Virus record (IMG/VR): IMGVR_UViG_3300036790_000034
Coordinates: 33,492-97,491 of that record
Source of the DNA: a virus
Length of the DNA: 64,000 bases
Reading direction: 5' to 3' (one strand)
How positions within the stretch are numbered: the first letter of the stretch is position 1; each line of letters begins with the position of its first letter. A model generated the notes under the pieces. The model was not told the origin of the DNA and made no database searches. It saw nothing but the letters and a program-made list of their open reading frames with translations. The position numbers and the translations under genes are program-made. Shown here one piece after another: positions 48,155 through 55,848 of this stretch.

Positions 48155-48855
48155 GCATTTGCCTTCCGTGTCTCGCCGTCCTCTTCGTAGATTCGTTCGA
48201 CAGGGAAGCCGCCGCGAATCAATTCCTGCACGACCTTGGTCGAACCGATGCGGACCTGTCGGATGTTCGGATACTGGCCGCTGTACTTCTGATGACCGAA
48301 GTTGACGCCGACTGCGTCACGTATCATGGTCGTCAGTGCCGGGAAGTTCGCGAAGTCAACATTCCACTTCGAGCCGCCTGACGTTTTGCGTTTGCGAATG
48401 GAGACGAGGTCACACGCTTGGTCGAGGTCAATCTGCTTGATGTCGGCCAACTCCTGAGCGACCTTGGAGAAATTTTTCTCGGTCGCGTAGACCGTAATCT
48501 TGCAGCCACGCGAGGCGAGTTCAATCCCCAGCCATTTGAATTCAGAGCAGGTGACATCGGGTTCATCCTTGTCGAAGGGCACGGTCATGAAGTGCGTCAG
48601 GCCGTCCGCTGTCGCCGCCTCGTACGCTTCCTGCGAGGCGTCCTTCTTGACAGCAATCTTCTTCGGTTTGGGGTCTTCGTATGGCTCCAGCTTCGCGACT
48701 TGAGCGGCGGTCTCGATGCCGGACTTGTCGAACTTGACACGCTGGTAGGTGACGGGATATTTGGCGTCGTCCTCGGGGTCTTTGAAGAACTCGCTGGTGA
48801 CCGTGCCCACGCCGTAGAACGTGCTGATGACTCGCTGTCCAATGTCAAAGGCCAT
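48151..48855 (-). CDS. Hypothetical protein with SH3/Tudor-like N-terminus
   Basis: ATG 48855 after AGGAGGCAACACC gives 234 aa. The first 60 residues (DIGQRVISTFYGVGTVTSEF) look like a KOW/Tudor barrel. The middle has THFMTVPFDKDEPDVTCSEF and ELASRGCKITVYATEKNF, and the end has KYSGQYPNIRQVRIGSTKVV. I do not recognise a family. The stop overlaps the start of the zinc-repeat gene. Confidence 0.55.
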   Translation of the reverse strand: MAFDIGQRVISTFYGVGTVTSEFFKDPEDDAKYPVTYQRVKFDKSGIETAAQVAKLEPYEDPKPKKIAVKKDASQEAYEAATADGLTHFMTVPFDKDEPDVTCSEFKWLGIELASRGCKITVYATEKNFSKVAQELADIKQIDLDQACDLVSIRKRKTSGGSKWNVDFANFPALTTMIRDAVGVNFGHQKYSGQYPNIRQVRIGSTKVVQELIRGGFPVERIYEEDGETRKANA

Positions 48856-48901
48856 AGGTGTTGCCTCCTGAATCAAGATTATCACGGGGAAGGGCCGAGG
48901 G

Positions 48902-49135
48902 TCAACTAACTTCTTCTACCTCGACGTTTCTGAATCCGAACGACACAATCATTTTGACGCTGGTGATGCGACGACTTCGCAGTGCGGGCTTCTTCAGCAA
49001 ATCCTTGACGGCGTTCGCCGCCGCGACACGGATGTTCCCGCCCTCGCCTCGGCCTTGCTGATACATGTTCTTGACGAGTAGTTCGGGGAACGTCCCTTCA
49101 ATGAAACACGTCTTGATTGTCTTCGGCTTGTCCAT
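48902..49135 (-). CDS. Hypothetical small protein
   Basis: ATG 49135 lies behind CTGGAGG, giving 77 aa: TIKTCFIEGTFPELLVKNMY, a glycine turn, IRVAAANAVKDLLKKPALRS and VKMIVSFGFRNVEVEE. The helix-strand layout suggests a small folded domain, but no family is recognised. An extended -10 promoter candidate sits just upstream. Confidence 0.55.
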   Translation of the reverse strand: MDKPKTIKTCFIEGTFPELLVKNMYQQGRGEGGNIRVAAANAVKDLLKKPALRSRRITSVKMIVSFGFRNVEVEEVS

Positions 49136-49154
49136 GAGAAATCCTCCAGACAAT

Positions 49155-49163
49155 AGTATAGCA
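49155..49163 (-). promoter_or_regulatory. Extended -10 promoter candidate
   Basis: The minus-strand sequence TGCTATACT is a good extended -10 element 20-30 bases before the 49135 start, in the short gap after the 49178 gene. A TTGACA is present but only 7 bases from the -10, too close to be its partner. Confidence 0.35.
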
Positions 49164-49177
49164 CGCGTGTCAAGCCC

Positions 49178-49540
49178 CTAGTTTTTCGATGCGTCGGAAT
49201 TTTCCTTCGCTTCACGCTTCCGGCGGGCCGTGATGCTCTCATCGAGATACTTCGCTTCGCGGGCCGCGTGACTCTCTGTGTTGACGGAGATGAGACGCAC
49301 CGCGTTGACTTTCTCGCCACGAATGAAGGCGGGTCCGAGGTCGATGACATCATCCTGATGAATGTACTCCGGCAGCATGACGGAATTGCCTTGTCGTGTC
49401 GGCGGGTTGTATGTGAACTTCGGAGTGTCAGCGGGCATACGGAATCCAGTGTCGCGAGTTGGACTCACGCTCTTGTCGCCGTTGACGTGTCGGCCTGTCT
49501 TCGTGTCGGCAGGGTTCTGCAAATTCGGAATCGTGAACAT
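49178..49540 (-). CDS. Hypothetical protein
   Basis: The 120-aa protein has a Thr/Asn/Arg-rich start, then TYNPPTRQGNSVMLPEYIHQ, DDVIDLGPAFIRGEKVNAVR and a charged helical end (AREAKYLDESITARRKREAK). A tightly spaced AGGAGACCCC site is present. The family is unknown. Confidence 0.5.
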   Translation of the reverse strand: MFTIPNLQNPADTKTGRHVNGDKSVSPTRDTGFRMPADTPKFTYNPPTRQGNSVMLPEYIHQDDVIDLGPAFIRGEKVNAVRLISVNTESHAAREAKYLDESITARRKREAKENSDASKN

Positions 49541-49614
49541 GGGGTCTCCTAGAGTCTTAGGTCGCTACCCGATTTATTCGTATCGCATTCTAGCCCTCGG
49601 AGGGCCAAAATCAC

Positions 49615-49833
49615 TTACAGATTTTTCCAGCGTTGCTGCATTGCCTCGAACTCAACCTTCGCCGCATCCCATCCACGTTCCCATATTACGCGTGGTGTCG
49701 GTGCGTTCTCCGGGTTGTTGCGTCGTTCGATTCCCATGCGATAGGCCAGCTTGCCCTTCGCAGCGATGGCATCGTTGACAACGGCTTCCCGTTGCAGGTT
49801 CGCCTTGACTTGCTCCAGTGCTGCACTCTTCAT
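49615..49833 (-). CDS. Small protein, weakly RMF/CrpP-like
   Basis: ATG 49833 behind GGAGGCAAC gives 72 aa: a helix (SAALEQVKANLQREAVVNDA) followed by AYRMGIERRNNPENAPTPRV and IWERGWDAAKVEFEAM. The G-x-x-A--xG...NP...W--GW pattern recalls ribosome-modulation-factor/CrpP-type small proteins common in phages. The match is loose, and no ribosome-related activity should be assumed. Confidence 0.5.
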   Translation of the reverse strand: MKSAALEQVKANLQREAVVNDAIAAKGKLAYRMGIERRNNPENAPTPRVIWERGWDAAKVEFEAMQQRWKNL

Positions 49834-49841
49834 GTTGCCTC

Positions 49842-50003
49842 CTAGCCGATTTTCGGCTTCTGTGAATTCGGGTTCAGCTTTCGCCACTTCAGATTCGGGC
49901 AGCGGCACCACCATCCATCAAGTCGCTCAACGTACTTGTGCAAGCAGCCGAGACAACGACCACACGCAGGGCACCGATGCTCTACATCATGTCCGCAAGT
50001 CAT
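49842..50003 (-). CDS. 53-residue Cys-rich zinc protein
   Basis: This small gene fits exactly between the HNH gene (ATGA overlap at 50000-50003) and the 49615 gene, whose ribosome site overlaps its TAG. It encodes CGHDVEHRCPACGRCLGCLH and GWWCRCPNLKWRKL, with seven cysteines that can make two zinc knuckles. Confidence 0.6.
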   Translation of the reverse strand: MTCGHDVEHRCPACGRCLGCLHKYVERLDGWWCRCPNLKWRKLNPNSQKPKIG

Positions 50004-50410
50004 ACGTACTTCCTCAGATAGACAGCAAGACCGAGAATCTTGTCGATTGAATCATCCAGCAATCCCAACGCTCTGTTACACCTACCACATAATAGTCCGC
50101 GAAGTTTCTTGGACTCGTGATTGTGGTCCTGCTGTGCGTCTGAACATGAATCGAAGTAATATCCGCACGCAGGATTGGCACATAAACTATTTTGTGTTTT
50201 GAGTAAAGACTCTTTGCCCTCCAACGTCTGTCCATAGTTCTTTTTCAACGACCAGTTCGCCATATAAAGTTGATTGGTCTTCGGGCCTCGTTGAGAATCC
50301 AAGATACACCGCCGACAACATTTTGCTGGGTTCGGACGGTTCTTCTGCTGACGCATGTAGATATTCGACGGCACCATCAGGTGACCCCGTTTGCATCGCC
50401 GTGTTGACAT
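50000..50410 (-). CDS. HNH / endonuclease VII-like nuclease
   Basis: The 136-aa protein starts MSTRRCKRGHLM, has KCCRRC as zinc partner, CANPACGYYFDSC, QQDHNHESKKLRGLLCGRCN and RALGLLDDSIDKILGLAVYL. It is a typical member of the CxRGH...DHNH...RGLLC--CN class. It begins inside the last third of the transglycosylase-like gene, so its insertion may have replaced that gene's original 3' end. Confidence 0.88.
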   Translation of the reverse strand: MSTRRCKRGHLMVPSNIYMRQQKNRPNPAKCCRRCILDSQRGPKTNQLYMANWSLKKNYGQTLEGKESLLKTQNSLCANPACGYYFDSCSDAQQDHNHESKKLRGLLCGRCNRALGLLDDSIDKILGLAVYLRKYV

Positions 50411-50861
50411 TTCTATTTCCTCTCATGTACTCGTCGAACGTCAGTCGCGGGCTTATCTGTAAAATCTTGCAAAGCGTCTTCGGCCACTGCGGGGATGCTG
50501 CATAGACCTTGGCAATCTGTGCGAAGGTCATCTCGCGATTGTAGTACGCGGAATCGTCATCGAGCACCTTGCGAATTTGCTGGTAGAGTGCAGCCCATCC
50601 GAACTGGTCACCGCGAAACACGACGTAGCCGTGGTAAAGACCTATCTGGCCTTCGTATGCGTGAGGCAATCGCGACCGGATGTCCCCCGGATTATGAAGC
50701 CTGTTTGGGAGAGTTCCCCGGACGTAGAAGCCTTCCGTGCGTGCTATCGCATGAGCAAGCCGTGCGACCTTCTTGTCAATCTCCGTCTGCTGTGCCCAGC
50801 ATGTGCCGACCAGCAGAAGTCCCAGCAACTTCGCAATCACGAACCGTTTGAGAATTCTCAT
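50187..50861 (-). CDS. Exported transglycosylase-like protein
   Basis: ATG 50861 after GGAGGGC gives 224 aa. Residues 1-25 form a signal peptide (basic RILKRFV, then AKLLGLLLVGTCWAQQ). The next 120 residues have AIARTEGFYVRGTLPNRLHN, PGDIRS, FRGDQFGWAALYQQIRKVLD and FAQIAKVYAASPQWPK. The EG...NPGD...GW-AL layout is that of phage and bacterial lytic transglycosylase-like domains, with Glu in ARTEG as candidate acid. The last 75 residues run through the HNH gene in another frame and look unlike the rest. Confidence 0.65.
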   Translation of the reverse strand: MRILKRFVIAKLLGLLLVGTCWAQQTEIDKKVARLAHAIARTEGFYVRGTLPNRLHNPGDIRSRLPHAYEGQIGLYHGYVVFRGDQFGWAALYQQIRKVLDDDSAYYNREMTFAQIAKVYAASPQWPKTLCKILQISPRLTFDEYMRGNRNVNTAMQTGSPDGAVEYLHASAEEPSEPSKMLSAVYLGFSTRPEDQSTLYGELVVEKELWTDVGGQRVFTQNTK

Positions 50862-50884
50862 GCGTGCCCTCCGGTTAGGAATTT

Positions 50885-51028
50885 TTATTTGCGGGCCTTC
50901 CACATCGCCCTGTCGTCTGCGAACATTTGTCGTATACGTTGTAAACGGTACTTATGCCAGATGAGAATCAGGACGACCGCCCCGACCGCCAACGCGAACA
51001 TTGCCAGCCCTGTGATTAGTCCGTTCAT
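50885..51028 (-). CDS. 47-residue membrane protein
   Basis: An ATG at 51028 overlapping the previous stop (ATGA) opens a peptide with LITGLAMFALAVGAVVLILI followed by a basic tail (WHKYRLQRIRQMFADDRAMW). This is one membrane segment with a cytoplasmic basic end. It precedes the exported transglycosylase-like gene by 23 bases, so a joint envelope role is possible. Confidence 0.6.
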   Translation of the reverse strand: MNGLITGLAMFALAVGAVVLILIWHKYRLQRIRQMFADDRAMWKARK

Positions 51029-51267
51029 TGTCCCATCTCCCCGGTCGTAAATGGCTCGTCCTGAAACTTGATTCGCGAGTACGCATCGGCGTCCCGCTTC
51101 AACCGCGTCAACTCCGCATCGGCCACGAGTGCCCGCTTCAGCAGTGCCAGCAGAGCCGTCCGCGAGTCTGTCAACTCTTGCAACGCCTCTGGGGAATCGT
51201 CGCCGTCACGTTCAACAGCAGAGACCGCTCCCTCCCATCGCGTCAAAACTTTCTCAAGGTCTTCCAT
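51025..51267 (-). CDS. Small acidic helical protein
   Basis: ATG 51267 behind GGGAGGTAGC gives 80 aa: MEDLEKVLTRWEGAVSAVER, SPEALQELTDSRTALLALLK and RALVADAELTRLKRDADAYS, with a C-terminal IKFQDEPFTTGEMGQ. It looks coiled-coil-like. Its start is one base from the recombinase stop. Confidence 0.55.
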   Translation of the reverse strand: MEDLEKVLTRWEGAVSAVERDGDDSPEALQELTDSRTALLALLKRALVADAELTRLKRDADAYSRIKFQDEPFTTGEMGQ

Positions 51268-51268
51268 G

Positions 51269-51799
51269 CTACCTCCCCGCCGCCGCCGCGAATGCGGACG
51301 ACGCCTGTTCTTCAGTCGCCTCAAGGTACACCATCGTGTTCTTGCCGTTGACGTGGCCCAGATACGTTTGCAATTCAGGGATGCCCATGCCGCCTTCGTA
51401 TCCGAGGCGACCACACGCGTGCTTCAATGCGTGAGCGTGGCACTTGTGCTCGGGCACGTTCGCCAGCTTGCCGTACCGACGCATCAGCCGATTGAACTGA
51501 CGACGGGCCGACTCGCGATTCTCAATCTCAGGCAGGAAGAAATAGCCTGTCGAGGTCGCGGCCAGTTTCATGAGTGCCTCACGTTCGCCGCCCAGCAATG
51601 GCTGTATCGTTCGCTTGCTGCCCTTCAGCCGTTGCACGTCGATGAGTTCCGCCGGAATGTTGTCCGCCGTCAGGCCCAGCGTCTCAGAGACGCGGAGACC
51701 ATGATTGAAAGTACACAGCAGCATAATCCAATGATTCTCGCTGTGCTTTTTGGCGACTTCCAGCAGAGCGTCTAGTTCCCCGACCGTGAGAGCCTTCAT
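51269..51799 (-). CDS. Short tyrosine recombinase (catalytic domain only)
   Basis: The 176-aa protein contains HGLRVSETLGL with Arg36, a beta hairpin with RLKGSKRTI carrying the catalytic Lys, CHAHALKHACG (His123, Lys126), YLGHVNGKNTMVYLEAT (His149, nucleophile Tyr158). The second catalytic arginine of HxxR is lysine here. The N-terminal core-binding (SAM-like) domain of normal integrases is absent, so it is roughly half the usual length. It could resolve genome multimers or act with a partner. No adjacent att-like repeat was seen. Confidence 0.8.
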   Translation of the reverse strand: MKALTVGELDALLEVAKKHSENHWIMLLCTFNHGLRVSETLGLTADNIPAELIDVQRLKGSKRTIQPLLGGEREALMKLAATSTGYFFLPEIENRESARRQFNRLMRRYGKLANVPEHKCHAHALKHACGRLGYEGGMGIPELQTYLGHVNGKNTMVYLEATEEQASSAFAAAAGR

Positions 51800-52158
51800 A
51801 AATTTCTCCTATCCCGAATATGATACCCGAGATTGCGGAGGAAGTCAACCATCTCCCGTTCACTAATCCCTGCTGGGTGGATACGGTACACGATGAGGTT
51901 CTTTATCCGGTTATCCGCCCGTTTTCCATTCCGATGATGCACAGTTTCGGATTCGCTTAACTCTCGCCCCAAGAAACGCTCCATGACGAGACGGTGGAGC
52001 ATCTTCAACTTCCCATCATACCAAATGTGAGCATACCCCTTCTTAGTAATAGGTTGTCGCGGCGTGCGTTTGTTTTTGACCAGCCTATCGAGGAGTCGCT
52101 CGATACGAAGGTTATTATGTTTTCGCTTTTCCTTCGCATTCCTGCGAAGGGCACACAC
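51796..52158 (-). CDS. HNH endonuclease, HNH_3 class
   Basis: A GTG at 52158 overlapping the TAG of the upstream gene, with GAAGGA nine bases before, gives about 120 aa; longer starts at 52215 or 52233 would overlap that gene. Key features are KKGYAHIWYDGKLKMLHRLV, MERFLGRELSESETVHHRNG and KRADNRIKNL. This RLV-E--LGR-L---E-VHH-NG---DNR--NL pattern defines the HNH_3 homing class. The end overlaps the recombinase start by 4 bases. Confidence 0.82.
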   Translation of the reverse strand: MCALRRNAKEKRKHNNLRIERLLDRLVKNKRTPRQPITKKGYAHIWYDGKLKMLHRLVMERFLGRELSESETVHHRNGKRADNRIKNLIVYRIHPAGISEREMVDFLRNLGYHIRDRRNL

Positions 52159-52331
52159 TAAGCAGTATCCTTCGGGGGCCGAACATATAAATTGCCGACT
52201 TGTACCCATCGCCATTTCTTGCAGAGGTCGCATAACAACCACACATGCCGACCCTCGGCAGCCCGAATGTGCAGATGCGGCCATCGTTTTCTAGCGGCAT
52301 CGAGGATTGAATAATTTGTCCAGCGGGTCAT
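52158..52331 (-). CDS. Hypothetical 57-residue protein
   Basis: ATG 52331 overlaps the DNA ligase stop (ATGA). The product has TRWTNYSILDAARKRWPHLH, IRAAEGRHVWLLCDLCKKWR and WVQVGNLYVRPP, with a single CxxC. It is a small basic domain without known family. The HNH gene begins within its stop codon. Confidence 0.5.
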   Translation of the reverse strand: MTRWTNYSILDAARKRWPHLHIRAAEGRHVWLLCDLCKKWRWVQVGNLYVRPPKDTA

Positions 52332-53242
52332 TCGCTCATATCCTTTGCATCTCTCCAGCCTTTCCAAAGCGGGTGACGCGGCTTGTCGATGGAACCGACC
52401 GGGAAATACTTGTACGTCAGAATCTTCCCGACGACCTTGCCCTTCTTATATTGCTCCCACACTGCCTTGCGTTCCGCGTGGGTCATCGGTGAGACCGCGA
52501 CATCGTGCAGGACGGTGTCGTAGGTGCCGTTGATGCTGCGGACCTCGAAGCCGCCCAGCGTGTCCTTCGCGACCTTGCCGTCCTTCGCCGCAGAGCGTGC
52601 CGTGCGTCCGAGTTCGTTCGTCGTGGCGACGTTTGTGTTCTCGTACTCAGGATAGCAGCCGACGACTCTCGCCTCGGCATCGACGAACCGTTTGACTTTG
52701 AGGAGAATGCCTTCCTTCTCCGATGAGCGACCGTGCTTGTACTCGTCGTAGAGCGAGTTGAGCATGACGCCCTCGTAGCCCTTCTCGATGCAGGCTTCCT
52801 CGAACGACATGAGTTCTTCAAGGTTCGAGATGGTCAAATGCGGAACAATGATAACGCCGTCGTCTTCGATGCTGAGGATGTGGCTGTAGCGATGAACGTA
52901 GTCGCCCGCGATTTGACGGTCGAAGATGTACCACTTCGTGTCGTCAGCGTTTGTCTTTTTGCCGGACTCCATGACGACACGACGGGTCCGGTCGTAGACG
53001 CCTTCGCCGCTGGGTGCCCCGGTAATCAACTCGCCGTCCAGCCCCGGATATTTCGCCGCAATCGCCGCGAGTTTTTCTTGGATGTGCGGGTTCGGGATGT
53101 CCTTCAGACTCCGGCTCCGCAGGATGCCGTCGTGTGCCGTCGCACGGATGCCATCCAGCTTCGGGCTTCCCAGCTTCGGAAATTGAATCGCTGCGAAGTC
53201 CTCGACGTTCGTCGCTAACATTGGCTTGGGAAATTTGCTCAT
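52328..53242 (-). CDS. ATP-dependent DNA ligase
   Basis: The 304-aa protein has motif I SPKLDGIRA with Lys28, RSRSLKDIPN, LDGELITG (motif III), KWYIFDRQIA, GYEGVMLNSLYDEYKHGRSS (motif IV) and GILLKVKRF (motif V), then an OB-fold domain with FEVRSINGTYDTVLHD. Length and layout match small phage ligases such as T7 gp1.3 (about 359 aa). It seals nicks in replication and repair. It is coupled on both sides by ATGA overlaps. Confidence 0.92.
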   Translation of the reverse strand: MSKFPKPMLATNVEDFAAIQFPKLGSPKLDGIRATAHDGILRSRSLKDIPNPHIQEKLAAIAAKYPGLDGELITGAPSGEGVYDRTRRVVMESGKKTNADDTKWYIFDRQIAGDYVHRYSHILSIEDDGVIIVPHLTISNLEELMSFEEACIEKGYEGVMLNSLYDEYKHGRSSEKEGILLKVKRFVDAEARVVGCYPEYENTNVATTNELGRTARSAAKDGKVAKDTLGGFEVRSINGTYDTVLHDVAVSPMTHAERKAVWEQYKKGKVVGKILTYKYFPVGSIDKPRHPLWKGWRDAKDMSE

Positions 53243-53421
53243 GCTGTCGCCGCCTTTGCCCTGAGAGATTCAGCGTTCGCCCATATCCACTGAGCGTGCT
53301 CCCGGTATTCCTGTCGGAGCAGCAGGTTCTTTGATTCAGACGACATCCGATGACAATATGCGAACGCCTTCTGATGGTCCTGATTAAACCGCGAGAGAAT
53401 CGCCAGCCGTGTCAGTTTCAT
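53239..53421 (-). CDS. Hypothetical small helical protein
   Basis: The 60-aa protein (KLTRLAILSRFNQDHQKAFA, SKNLLLRQEYREHAQWIWAN) is all helix. ATGA-type overlaps join it to the HNH gene before it and to the DNA ligase after it, supporting translation. The function is unknown. Confidence 0.55.
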   Translation of the reverse strand: MKLTRLAILSRFNQDHQKAFAYCHRMSSESKNLLLRQEYREHAQWIWANAESLRAKAATA

Positions 53422-53948
53422 TTTGTGTACCTCATAAGATTCTTGAATTCCTCGAATGTCCCATCCCTCTTGAGTTCGTTACAACGATAACATACAACTC
53501 GCACGTTGTCTAGAGTGTATCCTTTCGTATTATCCCATCGGTCGAGTGACGGGGAATCGCGTTTGTCGTAACCCCGACCTACGCTGTAGTCAAGCAGCTT
53601 TCGACAGCACGCACAATGCGTGGGTGGATTCGCTTTTAGTACATACTTCACTCGTAGCTCGAACGGATGACCCCGACGCATAGCTTTCGCAAACAACGCG
53701 ACTAAACGATTTTCTGGCTTTGAATTCCATCGCTGCCACGATGCTCTAAGTACGCGGGGACATTTCTTTTGATAGGCTCTTTGCCAAGCCCGGATTTTCT
53801 TACGATTCTTTCGACGATACGCAGCAGCTTTCTTAAGACGATTTTCTCGATGACGACGATAACTATTAGCGTCGTTTGCTGTTTTCTTATCCGGGTTACA
53901 GCCAGCCCACTGTCGCATGTATTCTCGATGTTTTGTTTTCTGGCTCAT
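53418..53948 (-). CDS. HNH-type endonuclease, PSLDR class
   Basis: The 176-aa protein has a long basic N-terminal half (RRHRENRLKKAAAYRRKNRK), then CACCRKLLDYSVG, SPSLDRWDNTKGYTLDNVRV and VCYRCNELKRDGTFEEFKNL. It is the same class as the gene at 31378 but keeps an intact zinc pair. The start overlaps the SWIM-protein stop by 4 bases. Confidence 0.83.
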   Translation of the reverse strand: MSQKTKHREYMRQWAGCNPDKKTANDANSYRRHRENRLKKAAAYRRKNRKKIRAWQRAYQKKCPRVLRASWQRWNSKPENRLVALFAKAMRRGHPFELRVKYVLKANPPTHCACCRKLLDYSVGRGYDKRDSPSLDRWDNTKGYTLDNVRVVCYRCNELKRDGTFEEFKNLMRYTK

Positions 53949-54790
53949 CTAAATTTCCTACCTGAATTTCCCCACAATAACAAGTCCGCATCACCGCTCG
54001 TTGGTTTCTGTTCTGCGTTTGCAACCTTCTGTCGTTTGAATTCTGCGAATGCCGCTGCTTCTTCGTTGTCGAGATTCGCTATCGCGGCCTTCGCCGGACT
54101 CACCTTGCCGAGTCCGTACGTGTGTTTGACGTTGATGATGTGCTTGCAGTCCTTGCGTGGGGAGTGCTGAGTGAATGCACGGCAAGAGCAGGCCCAGCCA
54201 TCCGCCGACGTGCCGCCGTCAACTTTGTTTTTCTTCGAGACGATGTACGGCTCTTTCGCGGAACCCTGATAGCCCCACTGCTTTGTCCACAGCGGCGAGG
54301 ACGACGCGGGAATCTCCCAGATGTCGCCTTCTTCCCGCTTCAACAGGACAGGCTTCTTGATGGGCGAGTTGAACTGGTTGGAAAAATTCGTCACGGGTTT
54401 TGCTTTCTCCATCCCGATTTCTTTCATCCAGTCATGCTTGTTCTTCATCATCGCCTTCTTGTCCTCCATGTGGCAATCGACGCATGTGTTGCCCGCGTAC
54501 GTCTCGTGAACTTTCTTGTTGCACTTCGAGCACTTCAGGTCGAGGTCGAGTCTATATTCTACCAGCATCCCGCTCGTGACGCAAGCCTGATTCCACTCCG
54601 CGATGAGAGCGACCGCATCCTCGAACGTCTTCGGCTGAAGTGCTGTGCCGAACCACTCGGTAATCCAGCCGCCGCCTTTGTAGTCCGCCGTCTTCGGGAA
54701 GACAACGCCGCCCTTTGACTTCTGGAGTAGCCGACGCTGATAGACGCTCCACTGAACGTGCTTACACTTTCCTTTTGCTGGAGCACTCAT
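53945..54790 (-). CDS. SWIM zinc-finger protein ending in GRKFR
   Basis: The 281-aa protein begins with KCKHVQWSVYQRRLLQKSKG. It has a zinc ribbon (CSKCNKKVHETYAGNTCVDC, about 87-107) and the SWIM motif WACSCRAFTQHSPRKDCKHI (CxC...CxH, about 205-224). SWIM fingers bind DNA or protein partners and are known in phage clusters with AAA ATPases. The last five residues are GRKFR, shared with two other proteins of this window. It overlaps the clamp-like gene by 4 bases. Confidence 0.7.
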   Translation of the reverse strand: MSAPAKGKCKHVQWSVYQRRLLQKSKGGVVFPKTADYKGGGWITEWFGTALQPKTFEDAVALIAEWNQACVTSGMLVEYRLDLDLKCSKCNKKVHETYAGNTCVDCHMEDKKAMMKNKHDWMKEIGMEKAKPVTNFSNQFNSPIKKPVLLKREEGDIWEIPASSSPLWTKQWGYQGSAKEPYIVSKKNKVDGGTSADGWACSCRAFTQHSPRKDCKHIINVKHTYGLGKVSPAKAAIANLDNEEAAAFAEFKRQKVANAEQKPTSGDADLLLWGNSGRKFR

Positions 54791-55464
54791 TCGCCTTCTC
54801 CCCGAAACCTCCGACCTTCGACAACGTTCATGACGACGCCCGCCTGCTGTGGCTTTACCTCAGCCTTCGGTGAATCTGTCGTGGGTTCGCCGGGGATGTA
54901 GTTCCCGTCGTACTCCATCTCTTTCAACATCCCGCAAAACGACTGGTCTCCCGGTTGTGTGTACGTGTCAATCCGCAGCGTACGCGTCCGGCCATCCTTG
55001 CCGACCGAATCACACAGTCGCAGCGTAATCGTTTTGTCGGCGTCCTCGCAGACCTCACAGGCCGACGTGAGCAGAGCACGCAAGGCGTCACCGTTGCATG
55101 TGAACTTAGCAACCTGTCGTTCTGGGCCGGGGAATACTTTCTTCCAGTCAGGGATGACCCATTGCGGACCCGTGATGTCTGGCTTGCCGTCCGGCAGTTC
55201 GACCAGTGTCGCACTCTCCGGTGCTGGCCGCTCAATCTTCGCGATGTCATCGTGCGGGATGATGACGCTATGCTGGTGACCCTTTGCCACGTCGGGCAGG
55301 CTTACTCTCGCTGCCAGTGCGTTCGTCACCACGCTTGTTCCCTCGGGGCCGACGTGCATGTAGCGAAGGCGTCTCAGCTTTTCCGTCATCTCCGGCGACG
55401 GATACTTTGCCTTTGCCATCAGCCGCAGCACGCTCAAACTTTTCCCGTTGACCTGATAGTTCAT
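54787..55464 (-). CDS. Possible sliding-clamp-like protein
   Basis: ATG 55464 after AGGGGAGAC gives 225 aa, near the length of T4 gp45 (228 aa). Suggestive parts are YMHVGPEGTSVVTNALAARV, SLPDV, VIIPHDDIAKIER, PQWVIPDWKKVFPGPERQVA, KFTCNGDALRALLTSACEV and TITLRLCDS. The order resembles the strand-helix-strand rhythm and the IP-D---V-P phrase of DnaN-type clamps. It ends NVVEGRRFRGEGE, with a near match to the GRKFR tail. Clamp identity needs structure comparison. Confidence 0.4.
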   Translation of the reverse strand: MNYQVNGKSLSVLRLMAKAKYPSPEMTEKLRRLRYMHVGPEGTSVVTNALAARVSLPDVAKGHQHSVIIPHDDIAKIERPAPESATLVELPDGKPDITGPQWVIPDWKKVFPGPERQVAKFTCNGDALRALLTSACEVCEDADKTITLRLCDSVGKDGRTRTLRIDTYTQPGDQSFCGMLKEMEYDGNYIPGEPTTDSPKAEVKPQQAGVVMNVVEGRRFRGEGE

Positions 55465-55612
55465 AAGTCTCCCCTTGGCAGAGTCCGTATTCACATCCGC
55501 AACCTTCGCACGTCCCGGTCAAGTCCAGTGTCCAGTGAGCATAGACCCAGACGTGCAGTTTCGTTTCGTGTCCGCAGTAGGGACACTTCGCATGACTCGG
55601 AACATTCTTCAT
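55268..55612 (-). CDS. Zinc-ribbon protein overlapping the clamp-like gene
   Basis: ATG 55612 gives 114 aa with KCPYCGHETKLHVWVYAHWT and CEGCGCEYGLCQGE, a good four-cysteine ribbon within the first 50 residues. The remaining charged, low-complexity region overlaps the clamp-like gene by 197 bases, so only the N-terminal half may be constrained. The start overlaps the previous stop (ATGA). Confidence 0.5.
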   Translation of the reverse strand: MKNVPSHAKCPYCGHETKLHVWVYAHWTLDLTGTCEGCGCEYGLCQGETYELSGQREKFERAAADGKGKVSVAGDDGKAETPSLHARRPRGNKRGDERTGSESKPARRGKGSPA

Positions 55613-55848
55613 GGTCCCGGCTCCTCGATATTCGCCAGCGGTGCGTGCTCGACACGCCACTCGTCGTACGACATCGTCGGCAGGACTTCGCCCGCGTCAC
55701 TCTCCAGCCAAGCGAACCACACGCCGCGTTCAGGATGACTCATCCGCTTGATGAACTCATCTCGCTCGAACTCAGCCGTGTGCCTGCGATTGCAGGTCGC
55801 GATTTCGTAGCGAAGGTCGCCATCACATTGCCAGTATGCAGTCCACAT
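55609..55848 (-). CDS. Hypothetical 79-residue protein
   Basis: ATG 55848 with GAGGGGG upstream gives MWTAYWQCDGDLRYEIATCN, ERDEFIKRMSHPERGVWFAW and EVLPTMSYDEWRVEH. It is Trp-rich, with a helix between strands. Its start is shared with the stop of the small membrane peptide (TGATG). The family is unknown. Confidence 0.55.
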   Translation of the reverse strand: MWTAYWQCDGDLRYEIATCNRRHTAEFERDEFIKRMSHPERGVWFAWLESDAGEVLPTMSYDEWRVEHAPLANIEEPGP

